A stretch of DNA of 64,000 bases from Schlegelella_A sp038318385 (GTDB lineage Bacteria; Pseudomonadota; Gammaproteobacteria; Burkholderiales; Burkholderiaceae_C). Every line of letters begins with the position of its first letter. The stretch's first letter is position 1. The DNA lies in assembly GCA_038318385.1 (NCBI GenBank), contig JBBQCD010000003.1, positions 1 through 64,000 of the forward strand, read 5' to 3'. A model generated the notes under the pieces. The model saw only the letters and a program-made list of their open reading frames with translations, had not been told where the DNA came from and searched no databases. The position numbers and the translations under genes were made by a program. This document shows positions 34,645-43,465 of this stretch, piece after piece.

Positions 34645-35313
34645 CTAGCGACTCGTCGCTTCGACGGCGGCGCGGCGCAGGTACGTCGACGGCACGGCGA
34701 GCGCCGAACTGCCGGGGAACTGCTTGTGCGCGGCCAGATAGTTGTCGAGGCGCACATCGCGGATCAGGCCGCCGTCCATCGTTCCCGCCGGCACAGTCCG
34801 GTCCGAGGCGAGCATTCCGCTGGGGGGCGCCACCGTTCCGACCGGAACGACTCCAGCGCCCTGGCTCTCGACTCTCGCGATCGTCGTCGCCGGCGGGGCG
34901 TCGGTCGAGCCGCCGCGCGTCAGCATGAACACCCCGGCGACGGCCACGAAACCGGCAGCCACGGCACCCGAGGCTTTCCAGACCGCCGTTGCGCGAGCGC
35001 GGCCGGGCCGTTCACCCACCCGCTGGCGGGCAGCTTCGGAGGCGACGAAGGGTGCCAGAACCACCGGCTCCACTGCGAGGCGGGCGCGAAGGCTCATCAG
35101 GAACTCCGCATCACGGGCCGGATCGGTCGCGAGGTCCTCGGATCGCAGCACGTCGCCGATCAGCTGGTACACCCGCCAGGAGGCCTGTACCGTCGTGTCG
35201 GCACGCCATGCTGCGCATGTCGTCACGACCGCGGCGTCGTCCAGTTCGCCATCGGCCAGAGCGGACAGCTGCTCCAGCCGCCTCGGATCGCTTTCGATTT
35301 CATTCGACATCAT
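34645..35313 (-). CDS. rseA: Anti-sigma-E factor RseA
   Basis: The 222-residue protein has the cytosolic sigma-binding domain (residues 1-105, with RLEQLSALADGELDD and WRVYQLIGDVLRSEDL), one membrane helix (about 111-131, WKASGAVAAGFVAVAGVFML) and a periplasmic tail of about 90 residues. It sequesters RpoE and is destroyed by regulated proteolysis. A GGAG site precedes the double ATG. Order rpoE-rseA-rseB-mucD is canonical. Confidence 0.92.
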   Translation of the reverse strand: MMSNEIESDPRRLEQLSALADGELDDAAVVTTCAAWRADTTVQASWRVYQLIGDVLRSEDLATDPARDAEFLMSLRARLAVEPVVLAPFVASEAARQRVGERPGRARATAVWKASGAVAAGFVAVAGVFMLTRGGSTDAPPATTIARVESQGAGVVPVGTVAPPSGMLASDRTVPAGTMDGGLIRDVRLDNYLAAHKQFPGSSALAVPSTYLRRAAVEATSR

Positions 35314-35355
35314 GTCTCCATCATTCCACTTCGCCGCGCCGATCGGACGCCGACG

Positions 35356-35967
35356 TCACCAGCGCTCCCCGGTCCTGGACTCCAGCAAAGGCCGCAAGCG
35401 CTGGGCAATCGCCTCGCGGGCCCGAAATATCCTCGAGCGCACGGTGCCGATCGGGCAGTTCATCATGTCCGCGATTTCCTCGTAGCTGAGCCCTTCGATC
35501 TCCCGCAGGGTGATCGCCTGGCGCAGTTCCTCGGACAGCGCTGCGATCGCTAAGTTCACTGCTGCGGCAATCTGCTTGCTCGCCAGCACGGCCTCCGGGG
35601 TCTCGCCGTCCGTTAGTTCGTTCTCGACCCGCGAAGTTTCGTCGTCTTCGTCGCGCGCCGACGAGCGGGAGGATTCCGAGACCAAAGGGTCGCGTTTGAG
35701 CTCCATCAGCGCCTTCTTCGCCGTATTGACGGCGATCCGGTACAGCCAGGTGTAGAAGGCGCTGTCCCCGCGGAACTGCGGAATCGCCCGGTAGGCACGG
35801 ATGAAGGTCTCCTGGGCGATATCGGGCACGAGATCGACGTCGCGGACCATGCGCCCGATGAGGCGTTCGATGCGGCGCTGGTACTTGACCACCAGCATCT
35901 CGAACGCCTTGACATCCCCGAGCCGGACGCGCTCCACGAGGGCGGCGTCGGCGTCCTTGGCGCTCAT
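35356..35967 (-). CDS. rpoE: RNA polymerase sigma-E factor
   Basis: The 203-residue ECF sigma has region 2 (VRLGDVKAFEMLVVKYQRR, MVRDVDLVPDIAQETFIRAY, RAIPQFRGDSAFYTWLYRIA) and region 4 (LREIEGLSYEEIADMMNCPI, GTVRSRIFRAREAIAQRL). It directs the envelope-stress regulon. The ATG at 35967 overlaps the previous stop by one base (TGATG). A TTG one codon earlier is less likely. Confidence 0.96.
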   Translation of the reverse strand: MSAKDADAALVERVRLGDVKAFEMLVVKYQRRIERLIGRMVRDVDLVPDIAQETFIRAYRAIPQFRGDSAFYTWLYRIAVNTAKKALMELKRDPLVSESSRSSARDEDDETSRVENELTDGETPEAVLASKQIAAAVNLAIAALSEELRQAITLREIEGLSYEEIADMMNCPIGTVRSRIFRAREAIAQRLRPLLESRTGERW

Positions 35968-36413
35968 CAAGTGTGCTGCCTCTTTACGGCTGCGTGAACC
36001 GCGCAGCGCAAGGCATGCCAGGGCACTTCAAGACCAGGGCGCTGGACCGGCAACCACGACAGCTGTCGTCCTGTCGATCCTTCGGGGACAAAGCGCAGCA
36101 GCATCCAGTTTCCAAGGTCGATCGCCACGTGCAGTTCTCCGGCGACCGGTTCGAGGCCCATCTTCGCCAGCCACCACTGCGCGCCGTCCCAGCGCAGTGC
36201 GAACGGCCCGATGCGAAGAGCGGCCAGGGCCGAGCCGAGGACGCCGGCAGAGCCGAGTCCGACAGCCCACCGAAGACCCCACGGCTGCTGCGCACCGACC
36301 GCCACGAGCCACGCTACGACGACCGCGGCGGTTCCCAACGCCAACGTCAGCAGCGCCGCGTGCCAGCAGCCGAAGCGCTGCAGCGTCACTTCAATCGTCG
36401 GGGGCGCGCGCAT
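35967..36413 (-). CDS. Small membrane protein, YgfX-like
   Basis: The 148-residue protein has two adjacent hydrophobic helices (about residues 18-40 and 47-66). A soluble C-terminal domain with FALRWDGAQWWLAKMG and MLLRFVPEG is followed by PWHALRCAVHAAV. The pattern is like YgfX/CptA-type proteins, often encoded beside rpoE in betaproteobacteria, but identity is tentative. It sits between fabF and rpoE and is coupled to rpoE. Confidence 0.65.
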   Translation of the reverse strand: MRAPPTIEVTLQRFGCWHAALLTLALGTAAVVVAWLVAVGAQQPWGLRWAVGLGSAGVLGSALAALRIGPFALRWDGAQWWLAKMGLEPVAGELHVAIDLGNWMLLRFVPEGSTGRQLSWLPVQRPGLEVPWHALRCAVHAAVKRQHT

Positions 36414-36443
36414 GGGCGCTGCGGGAGCATCGCAAGCGCGGGT

Positions 36444-37688
36444 TCAGACGCGCTTGAAAACCAACGTTCCGTTGGTGCCGCCGAAGCCGAAGTTGTTCTT
36501 CACGGCGTACTCGATCTTCATCGGCCGCGCCTCGTTCGCGCAGTAGTCCAGGTCGCAGGCCGGATCCTGGTTGAAGATGTTGATCGTCGGCGGGGCGATC
36601 TGGCGCTCGATGGCCAACGCGGTGAACACCGACTCGATGCCGCCGGCGCCGCCCAGCAGGTGCCCGGTCATCGACTTGGTCGAACTGACGACGAGCTTGC
36701 GCGCCTGCTCACCGAAGGCAAGCTTGATCGCGTTGGTCTCGTTGACATCGCCCAGAGGCGTCGACGTGCCGTGGGCATTGAGGTACTGGACCTGGTCCGG
36801 ATCGATGCGGGCATTGCGCAGCGCGGCCTTCATGGAGCGCTTCGGCCCATCGACGTTGGGCGCCGTCATGTGAAAGGCGTCGGCGCCCATCCCGTAACCG
36901 GCGAGCTCGGCGTAGATCTTCGCGCCACGACGCTTCGCGTGCTCGTACTCCTCGAGCACGACCACGCCGGCGCCTTCGCCGAGCACGAAACCGTCGCGAT
37001 CGCGATCCCACGGGCGCGACGCGGTCTGCGGGTCGTCGTTGCGGGTGGAGAGCGCCCGCGCCGCCGCAAAGCCGCCGAGTCCCAGCGGAGAAATCGTCGC
37101 TTCCGAACCGCCCGCCACCATCACGTCGGCGTCGCCGTACTCGATGAGGCGGCCCGCCTCGCCGATGCAATGCAGGCCGGTGGTGCAGGCGGTGACGATC
37201 GCCATGTTCGGGCCCTGAAAGCCGTAGGTGATCGAGACGTGCCCGGAAATCATGTTGATGATCGACGCCGGCACGAAAAACGGCGTGATGCGGCGCGGAC
37301 CGCGCGCTGTCAATTCGGCGTGCGTCTCCTCGATCAGCGGCAAGCCGCCGATTCCCGAGCCGACGAGGCAGCCGATGCGCTCGGCCTGTTCCTCGGAGAG
37401 GGCGTCGTTGGTCGGCAATCCGGCATCGCGCACGGCCTGCATCGACGCCGCCAGCCCGTAATGGATGAAGGTATCCATGTGCCGGGCTTCCTTGGCCGGG
37501 AAATAGTCCTCGACCTTGAAGCCCTTGACCTCGCCGGCGAACCGGCAGGAAAACGCCGACGCATCGAAGCGCGTGATGTTGGCGATGCCGGAGCGACCGG
37601 CAACGATGTTCGCCCAGCCTTCCTCGACCGAGTTGCCGACAGGACTGACGAGGCCGAGCCCCGTGACCACGACGCGACGACGGCTCAT
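36444..37688 (-). CDS. fabF: Beta-ketoacyl-ACP synthase II
   Basis: The 414-residue condensing enzyme has the Cys nucleophile in TACTTGLHCIGEA, the two active-site His in LNAHGTSTPLGD and TKSMTGHLLGGAGG, and the ending NNFGFGGTNGTLVFKR. It elongates acyl-ACP with malonyl-ACP and controls unsaturated fatty-acid length. It follows acpP by 40 bp, as in most proteobacteria. Confidence 0.98.
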   Translation of the reverse strand: MSRRRVVVTGLGLVSPVGNSVEEGWANIVAGRSGIANITRFDASAFSCRFAGEVKGFKVEDYFPAKEARHMDTFIHYGLAASMQAVRDAGLPTNDALSEEQAERIGCLVGSGIGGLPLIEETHAELTARGPRRITPFFVPASIINMISGHVSITYGFQGPNMAIVTACTTGLHCIGEAGRLIEYGDADVMVAGGSEATISPLGLGGFAAARALSTRNDDPQTASRPWDRDRDGFVLGEGAGVVVLEEYEHAKRRGAKIYAELAGYGMGADAFHMTAPNVDGPKRSMKAALRNARIDPDQVQYLNAHGTSTPLGDVNETNAIKLAFGEQARKLVVSSTKSMTGHLLGGAGGIESVFTALAIERQIAPPTINIFNQDPACDLDYCANEARPMKIEYAVKNNFGFGGTNGTLVFKRV

Positions 37689-37728
37689 CGGAGCGCTTTC
37701 GGAGGGGGCGGAGAAGCCGGCGTCAGGA

Positions 37729-37971
37729 TCAGGCCGCCTTCTGGTGCTTCACGGCGTAGTCGATCGCCAACTGCACCGTCGTGATCTTTTCCGCCTCTTC
37801 GTCGGGAATCTCGATGCCGAACTCGTCCTCGAGGGCCATCACCAGTTCGACCGTGTCGAGCGAATCGGCGCCGAGGTCGGCAACGAACGCCTTTTCATTC
37901 GTCACCTCGCCTTCGGGCACGCCGAGTTGTTCGGCGATGATTTTTTTGACACGTGCTTCGATATCGCTCAT
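37729..37971 (-). CDS. acpP: Acyl carrier protein
   Basis: The 80-residue acidic protein carries the phosphopantetheine site in FVADLGADSLDTVELVMALE (Ser near residue 37). A strong GGAGGA site precedes the ATG. On the minus strand a TAGAAT (38008-38013) sits about 40 nt upstream and may be a -10 element of a private promoter, but no -35 is evident. It is modified by AcpS encoded 13 kb downstream. Confidence 0.99.
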   Translation of the reverse strand: MSDIEARVKKIIAEQLGVPEGEVTNEKAFVADLGADSLDTVELVMALEDEFGIEIPDEEAEKITTVQLAIDYAVKHQKAA

Positions 37972-38082
37972 GACTCCTCCGGGAGTGTTTACAGAAAACA
38001 GCTGGGAATTCTACGGCCTGACGCCACCGGCTAGCGGCAGCGCCGACCTCGCCCGCGGCAAGTGGCATGCCACACGGCGCGC

Positions 38083-38832
38083 TCAATTCATGAACATGCC
38101 GCCATTGACATGCAACTCGGCACCCGTGATGTAGCCGGCACGGGACGAGGCAAGGAACGCGACCGCATCGGCAACTTCCGCCGCCTGGCCCAGGCGACCC
38201 ACGGGAATCTGCGCCAGCAATGCCGCGGTCTGCGCCTCGGCGAGCTCGCGGGTCATGTCGGTCTCGATGAACCCCGGCGCGACGCAATTGACGGTGATCC
38301 CGCGGCTCCCCAGCTCGCGGGCGAGCGACCGCGTCATGCCGGCGACGCCAGCCTTGGCGGCGGCATAGTTGGCCTGCCCGGCATTCCCGCTCGCCCCGAC
38401 GACCGAGGTGATGTTGACGATGCGTCCGTAACGCTGCTTCATCATCGGCCGGATGGCGGCCCGGCTCATGCGAAAGACTGCTTTCAGGTTGGTGTCGAGC
38501 ACCGCGTCCCAATCGTCGTCCTTCATTCGCATCGACAGCGTGTCACGGGTGATGCCGGCATTGTTGACGAGGACATGGAGCGCGCCGTCGGCCTTGACGA
38601 TCGCATCGACCGCGGCGACCAGCGCAAGGCCGTCGTTGACGTCGAGCACGATGCCGCGGCTGTTGCCAAAGCCGGCGAGCGACGTGCTGATGGCCTGGGC
38701 GCCAGCCTCGGTCGTCGCGGTGCCGATCACCCGCATCCCCTGCCCCGCCAGGGCCAAGGCAATCGCACGTCCGATGCCGCGCGAGGCGCCGGTGACGAGC
38801 GCGACCTGGGCAGGAGCTTCGGCGGGGTTCAT
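38083..38832 (-). CDS. fabG: 3-oxoacyl-ACP reductase
   Basis: The 249-residue short-chain dehydrogenase has NADPH motif VTGASRGIGRAIALALAGQG, LVNNAGITRDTL, the catalytic Ser in ITSVVGASGNAGQ and Tyr/Lys in NYAAAKAGVAG. The ATG at 38832 overlaps the fabD stop (ATGA). A much longer open frame running through fabD and fabH is rejected as antisense-phase coincidence of the GC-rich code. Confidence 0.98.
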   Translation of the reverse strand: MNPAEAPAQVALVTGASRGIGRAIALALAGQGMRVIGTATTEAGAQAISTSLAGFGNSRGIVLDVNDGLALVAAVDAIVKADGALHVLVNNAGITRDTLSMRMKDDDWDAVLDTNLKAVFRMSRAAIRPMMKQRYGRIVNITSVVGASGNAGQANYAAAKAGVAGMTRSLARELGSRGITVNCVAPGFIETDMTRELAEAQTAALLAQIPVGRLGQAAEVADAVAFLASSRAGYITGAELHVNGGMFMN

Positions 38833-39767
38833 GCGAGCAGCGCTCTGGCTTCGGCCAGTGACGCCGGGTCGAAGATCGCAGCGCTGATCGCATCGGCATC
38901 GATGCGCTTGACCGTTCCGGCGAGCACCTTGCCTGGGCCGCATTCGAAGACGTGCGTCGCGCCGCGGGCGCGGATGGCCTGAATCGTCTCGACCCAGCGC
39001 ACGGCACCGAACGCCTGGCGGTACAGCGCGTCGCGCAGGCGGGAAGGCTCGCGTTCGATCGCCACGTCGACGTTGTCGACGACATCGATCTGCGGCACGG
39101 CGAAGGACGTCGCGGCCAGTCGTTCCCGCAGCCGTTCGGCCGCCGGACGCATCAGGCTCGAGTGGAAGGGTGCCGACACCGGCAGCAACAGCGCGCGCTT
39201 GGCGCCCTTGCCCTTGAGCACGGCGCAAGCCTGATCGACGCCGGCGCGAGTGCCGGCAATCACGGTTTGCTTCGGGTCGTTGAAGTTCACCGCCTCGACG
39301 GTCTCGCCGCTGACCGCGGCCACTTCCGCACAGCCGGCGCGCACCGCGTCGGCCTCCAGGCCGAGGATCGCGGCCATCGCACCGACACCGACCGGCACCG
39401 CCTCCTGCATCGCCTGGGCGCGAAAACGCACCAGCGGCAACGCGTCGGCAAACGACAAAACCCCGGCCGCCACCAGGGCCGTGTACTCGCCGAGCGAATG
39501 CCCGGCAACGACGCCCGGCGCAAGCCCGGTCGCGGCCATCCAGGCGCGATAGCAGGCAATGCCGGCAGTGAGCATCACCGGCTGGGTGTTTGTCGTCAGG
39601 TCGAGAGCGTCCTTGGGACCCTCTCGGATCAACCGGCCGACGTCCAGGCCGAGCGCCTCCGAAGCCTCGGTCAGGGTGGCGCGGACCGCGGGGGCGTCGC
39701 CCCATGCATCCAGCATGCCGACGGCTTGCGAACCCTGGCCGGGAAAGACGAATGCGAAGGAAGTCAT
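38829..39767 (-). CDS. fabD: Malonyl-CoA:ACP transacylase
   Basis: The 312-residue protein has FVFPGQGSQAVGML, the nucleophile Ser in VVAGHSLGEYTALVAAG, and the catalytic His in PVSAPFHSSLMRPA. It loads malonate onto ACP. It lies 18 bp after fabH. Confidence 0.98.
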   Translation of the reverse strand: MTSFAFVFPGQGSQAVGMLDAWGDAPAVRATLTEASEALGLDVGRLIREGPKDALDLTTNTQPVMLTAGIACYRAWMAATGLAPGVVAGHSLGEYTALVAAGVLSFADALPLVRFRAQAMQEAVPVGVGAMAAILGLEADAVRAGCAEVAAVSGETVEAVNFNDPKQTVIAGTRAGVDQACAVLKGKGAKRALLLPVSAPFHSSLMRPAAERLRERLAATSFAVPQIDVVDNVDVAIEREPSRLRDALYRQAFGAVRWVETIQAIRARGATHVFECGPGKVLAGTVKRIDADAISAAIFDPASLAEARALLA

Positions 39768-39785
39768 CGTTCGGGAAGCCGGGTG

Positions 39786-40763
39786 TCAGTAGTCCAGGAG
39801 CACGGCGCCCCAGGTGAAGCCGCCGCCGACGCCTTCGAGCATGACCGTGTCGCCGCGGGCGATCTTGCCGCTGCGCACCGCCTCGTCGAGCGCAAGCGGT
39901 ATCGATGCGGCCGAGGTGTTGCCGTGCTCGTGCACGGTCGAGATCAATTTCTCGGGCGGCAGCCTGAGCTTCTTCGCCGTGCTCTGCATGATGCGGATAT
40001 TGGCCTGGTGGGGGATCAGCCAGTCGATCTGGTCGGCCTGGCGTCCCGCCTTGGCCAGGACCTCGTTCGCGACCTTCTCGAGCACGCCCACCGCGAGCTT
40101 GAAGACGCCCGGGCCGTCCATCCGGAGCAACGGATCGCCGAGGATGCCCCCACCGGACACCGTTCCCGGAACGCAGAGGAGATCGACATGGCGGCCATCG
40201 GCATGCAGCGCGCTCGCCAGCAGGCCGGGCTCGTCGCTGGCTTCCAGGACGACGGCGCCGGCGCCATCGCCGAAGAGAACACAAGTGGTCCGGTCGCTGA
40301 AGTCGAGAATGCGTGAGAACACCTCGGCGCCGATGACCAGCGCCTTGCTGGCCGCTCCCGTCCGGATCATGGCATCGGCCACGGTCAGCGCGTAGACGAA
40401 GCCGGAGCACACGGCCTGGACATCGAAGGCCGGGCAACCGTGGATGCCGAGCTTGCGCTGGACGATGCAGGCCGCCGACGGAAAGATCATGTCGGGCGTC
40501 GACGTGGCGACGATGATCAGGTCGATCGCTTCTGCGTCGCTGCCGGCTGCCTCGAGCGCACGGCGCGCGGCGACGACCGCGAGATCGCTGGAAACGACAT
40601 CGGCCGCGGCGAAATGGCGCGCATGGATGCCGGTGCGCTCGACGATCCAGGAATCGGAGGTCTCGATGCCCTCGCGTGCGAGGCGCTCGACCAGGGCGCC
40701 ATTGGTGACCCGGTCCGGCGGCAGGTAGCCACCGGTCCCGGTGATGCGCGAGTAGCGGTTCAC
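39786..40763 (-). CDS. fabH: Beta-ketoacyl-ACP synthase III
   Basis: The 325-residue protein starts at GTG, 2 bp after plsX. It has the Cys nucleophile in FDVQAVCSGFVYALTVAD, His in WLIPHQANIRIMQ and Asn in HEHGNTSAASIPLAL. It begins fatty-acid synthesis by condensing acetyl-CoA with malonyl-ACP. SRITGTGGYLPPDRVTN is the usual N-terminus. Confidence 0.98.
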   Translation of the reverse strand: MNRYSRITGTGGYLPPDRVTNGALVERLAREGIETSDSWIVERTGIHARHFAAADVVSSDLAVVAARRALEAAGSDAEAIDLIIVATSTPDMIFPSAACIVQRKLGIHGCPAFDVQAVCSGFVYALTVADAMIRTGAASKALVIGAEVFSRILDFSDRTTCVLFGDGAGAVVLEASDEPGLLASALHADGRHVDLLCVPGTVSGGGILGDPLLRMDGPGVFKLAVGVLEKVANEVLAKAGRQADQIDWLIPHQANIRIMQSTAKKLRLPPEKLISTVHEHGNTSAASIPLALDEAVRSGKIARGDTVMLEGVGGGFTWGAVLLDY

Positions 40764-40765
40764 GG

Positions 40766-41893
40766 TCAGGGTGCTTCGGAGAGGGCGGTGTCGAAGGCGG
40801 TCGGCTCGCCGCCGCGGGCAGCCATCGGCAACGCGGCGAGCGTGGCGACGATCCTCGTGTGGACGCGCTCCAGCAGGCCGTTTCGCGCGGCATCATAAGC
40901 CCGATTCAGGGCATGCTCGAAGGCGAACGCATCGGCCGATCCGTGGCTCTTGAAGACCAGTCCGCGCAGGCCGAGCAGCGCCGCGCCGTTGTATCGCCGG
41001 TGGTCGACACGGTCCTTGAAATGGTTGAGCACCGGCAGCGCGGCGATCGCCGCCATTCGCGTGAAGAGATTGCGGGTGAACTCCTGCTTGATGAACAGGA
41101 CGAACATCGAGGCCAGCCCCTCAGCCGTCTTGAGCGCCACATTGCCGACGAAGCCGTCGCAGACCACGATGTCGGTGGTTCCCTTGAAGATGTCGTTGCC
41201 TTCGACATTTCCGTGGAATCGGAGCAGCCCTGCTGCGGCGGCGGCACGCATGAGTTCGGCCGCCTGCTTGATGGTCTCGCTGCCCTTGATGGCTTCCTCG
41301 CCGATGTTCAGCAGTCCCACGCTCGGGTCTTCGCGGCCTTCGACCGCGGCGACGAGCGCGCTGCCCATCACCGCGAACTGCAGCAGATGCGCCGCCGTGC
41401 AGTCGACGTTGGCGCCCAGATCGAGAATCGTGGTGTAGGCGTCGCGCTGGTTCGGCATCACGGTGGCGATGGCCGGGCGGTCGATGCCCTCGAGCGTCTT
41501 CAGCACGTAGCGGGAAACCGCCATCAGCGCGCCGGTGTTGCCCGCCGAGACGCAGGCCTGGGCCGGAGCGATGCCCTGGGCGTCCGGCTTGACCTGGGTC
41601 ACGGCGACGCGCAGCGACGAGTCTTTCTTGCGTCGCAGGGCGATCTCGATCGAGTCGCTCATCTCGACCACCTCGCTGGCGCCGACGATACGGCAGCGAG
41701 CCCAGCCAGCAGCCTCGCTCAACGCCTGGGGCCGTCCGACGAGGATCAGTTCAGCTTGCGGATGTGCAGCCAGGAAGGCACGACAGGCGGGCAGCGTGAT
41801 CGACGGCCCGTGGTCGCCCCCCATGCAGTCGACGGCAAGCCGGACGACGGCCGGAGCGGAAGGCGGTCCAGGAGGAAAAACGGGTGCGCTCAC
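40766..41893 (-). CDS. plsX: Phosphate acyltransferase PlsX
   Basis: The 375-residue protein starts at GTG. The first conserved block, RLAVDCMGGDHGPSITLPA, comes near residue 17. SAGNTGALMAVSRYVLKT, RPAIATVMPN, LLNIGEEAIKGSE and VCDGFVGNVALKTAEGLA follow. It makes acyl-phosphate from acyl-ACP for phospholipid synthesis. It lies 46 bp after rpmF, the standard rpmF-plsX-fabH arrangement. Confidence 0.97.
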   Translation of the reverse strand: MSAPVFPPGPPSAPAVVRLAVDCMGGDHGPSITLPACRAFLAAHPQAELILVGRPQALSEAAGWARCRIVGASEVVEMSDSIEIALRRKKDSSLRVAVTQVKPDAQGIAPAQACVSAGNTGALMAVSRYVLKTLEGIDRPAIATVMPNQRDAYTTILDLGANVDCTAAHLLQFAVMGSALVAAVEGREDPSVGLLNIGEEAIKGSETIKQAAELMRAAAAAGLLRFHGNVEGNDIFKGTTDIVVCDGFVGNVALKTAEGLASMFVLFIKQEFTRNLFTRMAAIAALPVLNHFKDRVDHRRYNGAALLGLRGLVFKSHGSADAFAFEHALNRAYDAARNGLLERVHTRIVATLAALPMAARGGEPTAFDTALSEAP

Positions 41894-41939
41894 GGCGAGC
41901 GACCGGGACGCGCTCGGGTCCCGATCCGCAGTGGGGCGC

Positions 41940-42122
41940 TTACGCGTCCGCCTTGGTTTTCAGAACCTTGCGACCGCGATAAAAGCCCGTCGGGCTGATG
42001 TGATGGCGCATGTGCGTCTCGCCGGTCGTCGGCTCGATCGCGATACCCGGCTCATTGAGCGCGTAATGGGCACGGTGCATGCCTCGCTTGGAAGGCGACT
42101 TCTTGTTTTGCTGAACGGCCAT
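41940..42122 (-). CDS. rpmF: 50S ribosomal protein L32
   Basis: The 60-residue protein reads MAVQQNKKSPSKRGMHRAHY at its start and ends GFYRGRKVLKTKADA, a full-length L32 lacking the zinc-ribbon cysteines. AGGAGA precedes the ATG. An in-frame upstream extension of 29 codons is not part of the gene. Confidence 0.98.
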   Translation of the reverse strand: MAVQQNKKSPSKRGMHRAHYALNEPGIAIEPTTGETHMRHHISPTGFYRGRKVLKTKADA

Positions 42123-42237
42123 GGGATTCTCCTGAGGCTCGCCAGAAAATGTGGGAGCCGGCGCCGGGGCGCATGGGTCCTGCGTGGCAGATGCCCGCGG
42201 GAAAGCCAAAAATTATAGCATTCGGCTGCCAGGATGC

Positions 42238-42789
42238 TCAGTTCAGCGGCCGATCGGCCTTCCAGCCGGCCAGTGCGGCGAAGGGGTTCTCCCGCTCGAT
42301 GTCGCCCGATTCGTCGGGCGCGATGGGCAACGGCGCCGGGCATGTTTCGTGCAGCGGCACCAGAGGCATCGCCAGCAGCAACTCGTCTTCCACCAGGTCG
42401 CGCAGGTCGAGGGCGCGCGACATCGCCAGCACGTCGTCGTCGCTGACAGCGTCAAGCGCCGCGGCAGCGTCTTCGCCGTGGACGAACCGGAAGCGACGTT
42501 GCATCGACAACAGCACCTGGACGGGGGCGAGGCAACGCTGGCATTGCAAGGCGACCTCGGTCTCGGCGGCCACGTGCAGCCAGGTCTCGTGCTCGCCGCC
42601 GCGCAGGCCGACGCGTTCGCCACGCGCCCGCCAGACGACGCTGTCGGCATCGCTCGGCGGGCTTTCCGGGGCGGCCGACTCGCACACGCGTGCGAAGCCG
42701 GCCAGCGGCCAGCGACCGTCGAACTCGGCGCCTTCCGCGGCAAAAGACTCCACGTCGAGGCGGGTCGGATCGAAGGGTCGCGAGCTCAT
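42238..42789 (-). CDS. DUF177 (YceD) family protein
   Basis: The 183-residue protein has the paired cysteines of the family in EVALQCQRCLAPVQVLLSMQ and the acidic LRDLVEDELLLAMPLVPLHE with a following Cys. The end (ENPFAALAGWKADRPLN) is typical. YceD homologues are linked to 23S rRNA or ribosome maturation and almost always precede rpmF. It diverges from maf with 54 bp between. Confidence 0.9.
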   Translation of the reverse strand: MSSRPFDPTRLDVESFAAEGAEFDGRWPLAGFARVCESAAPESPPSDADSVVWRARGERVGLRGGEHETWLHVAAETEVALQCQRCLAPVQVLLSMQRRFRFVHGEDAAAALDAVSDDDVLAMSRALDLRDLVEDELLLAMPLVPLHETCPAPLPIAPDESGDIERENPFAALAGWKADRPLN

Positions 42790-42843
42790 CGGAGGAGTGT
42801 AGGTCGCACGCGGCGACCCTCGCAGCGATGGGAGAATGGGCCG

Positions 42844-43440
42844 ATGACTGCGTCCGGTCTCGTCCTCGCTTCGACGTCGCGTTACCGGCGCGAGTTGCTG
42901 GCCCGCCTGCATCTGCCCTTCGAGGTCGAGGCCCCCCAAGTGGATGAGACGCCGCAGCCTGGCGAGGTGCCCGCCGAATTGGCGCGGCGCCTCGCGTGCG
43001 CCAAGGCTCGGGACGTTGCCGTGCGCCGACCGTCGGACGTGGTGATCGGTTCGGATCAGGTCGCCGAACTCGACGGTCGGTGCATCGGCAAGCCGGGCAG
43101 TCACGAGAGAGCGCGCGCGCAACTCCAGCTGATGAGCGGACAGCGGGTCGTTTTCCACACCGCCGTGGCGGTGGTCTGTCAGGCGCGAAGCTTCGCCGAC
43201 GTGGCCGTCGTTCCGGTGCAGGTCCGCTTCCGGGTCCTGTCGGCGGCCGAGATCGAGCATTACCTGCGCGTCGAAGAGCCTTACGACTGCGCCGGCAGCG
43301 CCAAGTGCGAGACGCTCGGGATCGCGCTGCTCGAAGCGATCGAATCCGACGATCCCACGGCGCTGATCGGCCTGCCGCTGATCCGCACCTGCGAAATGCT
43401 GCGGCGCGCCGGCATCGACCCGCTGCGAGCGGCGTCTTGA
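42844..43440 (+). CDS. Maf/YceF-type nucleotide pyrophosphatase
   Basis: The 198-residue protein has LVLASTSRYRRELLARLHLP, VIGSDQVAELDGRCIGKPG and VEEPYDCAGSAKCETLGIAL. The last block groups it with YceF-like members that hydrolyse m7GTP rather than dTTP/UTP. It removes modified nucleotides. An RBS-like GGGAGA lies 8-13 nt upstream. The RsmI-like gene starts 25 bp downstream. Confidence 0.93.
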   Translation: MTASGLVLASTSRYRRELLARLHLPFEVEAPQVDETPQPGEVPAELARRLACAKARDVAVRRPSDVVIGSDQVAELDGRCIGKPGSHERARAQLQLMSGQRVVFHTAVAVVCQARSFADVAVVPVQVRFRVLSAAEIEHYLRVEEPYDCAGSAKCETLGIALLEAIESDDPTALIGLPLIRTCEMLRRAGIDPLRAAS

Positions 43441-43465
43441 GCCACAGCGGCCGAAAAGGCTCTCC

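Noticed and set aside
38083..40896. 937-codon open frame joining fabG with sequence upstream
   Set aside because: Only the last 249 residues are FabG. The rest is an off-frame reading of fabD and fabH, and fabG has its own ATG in an ATGA overlap.
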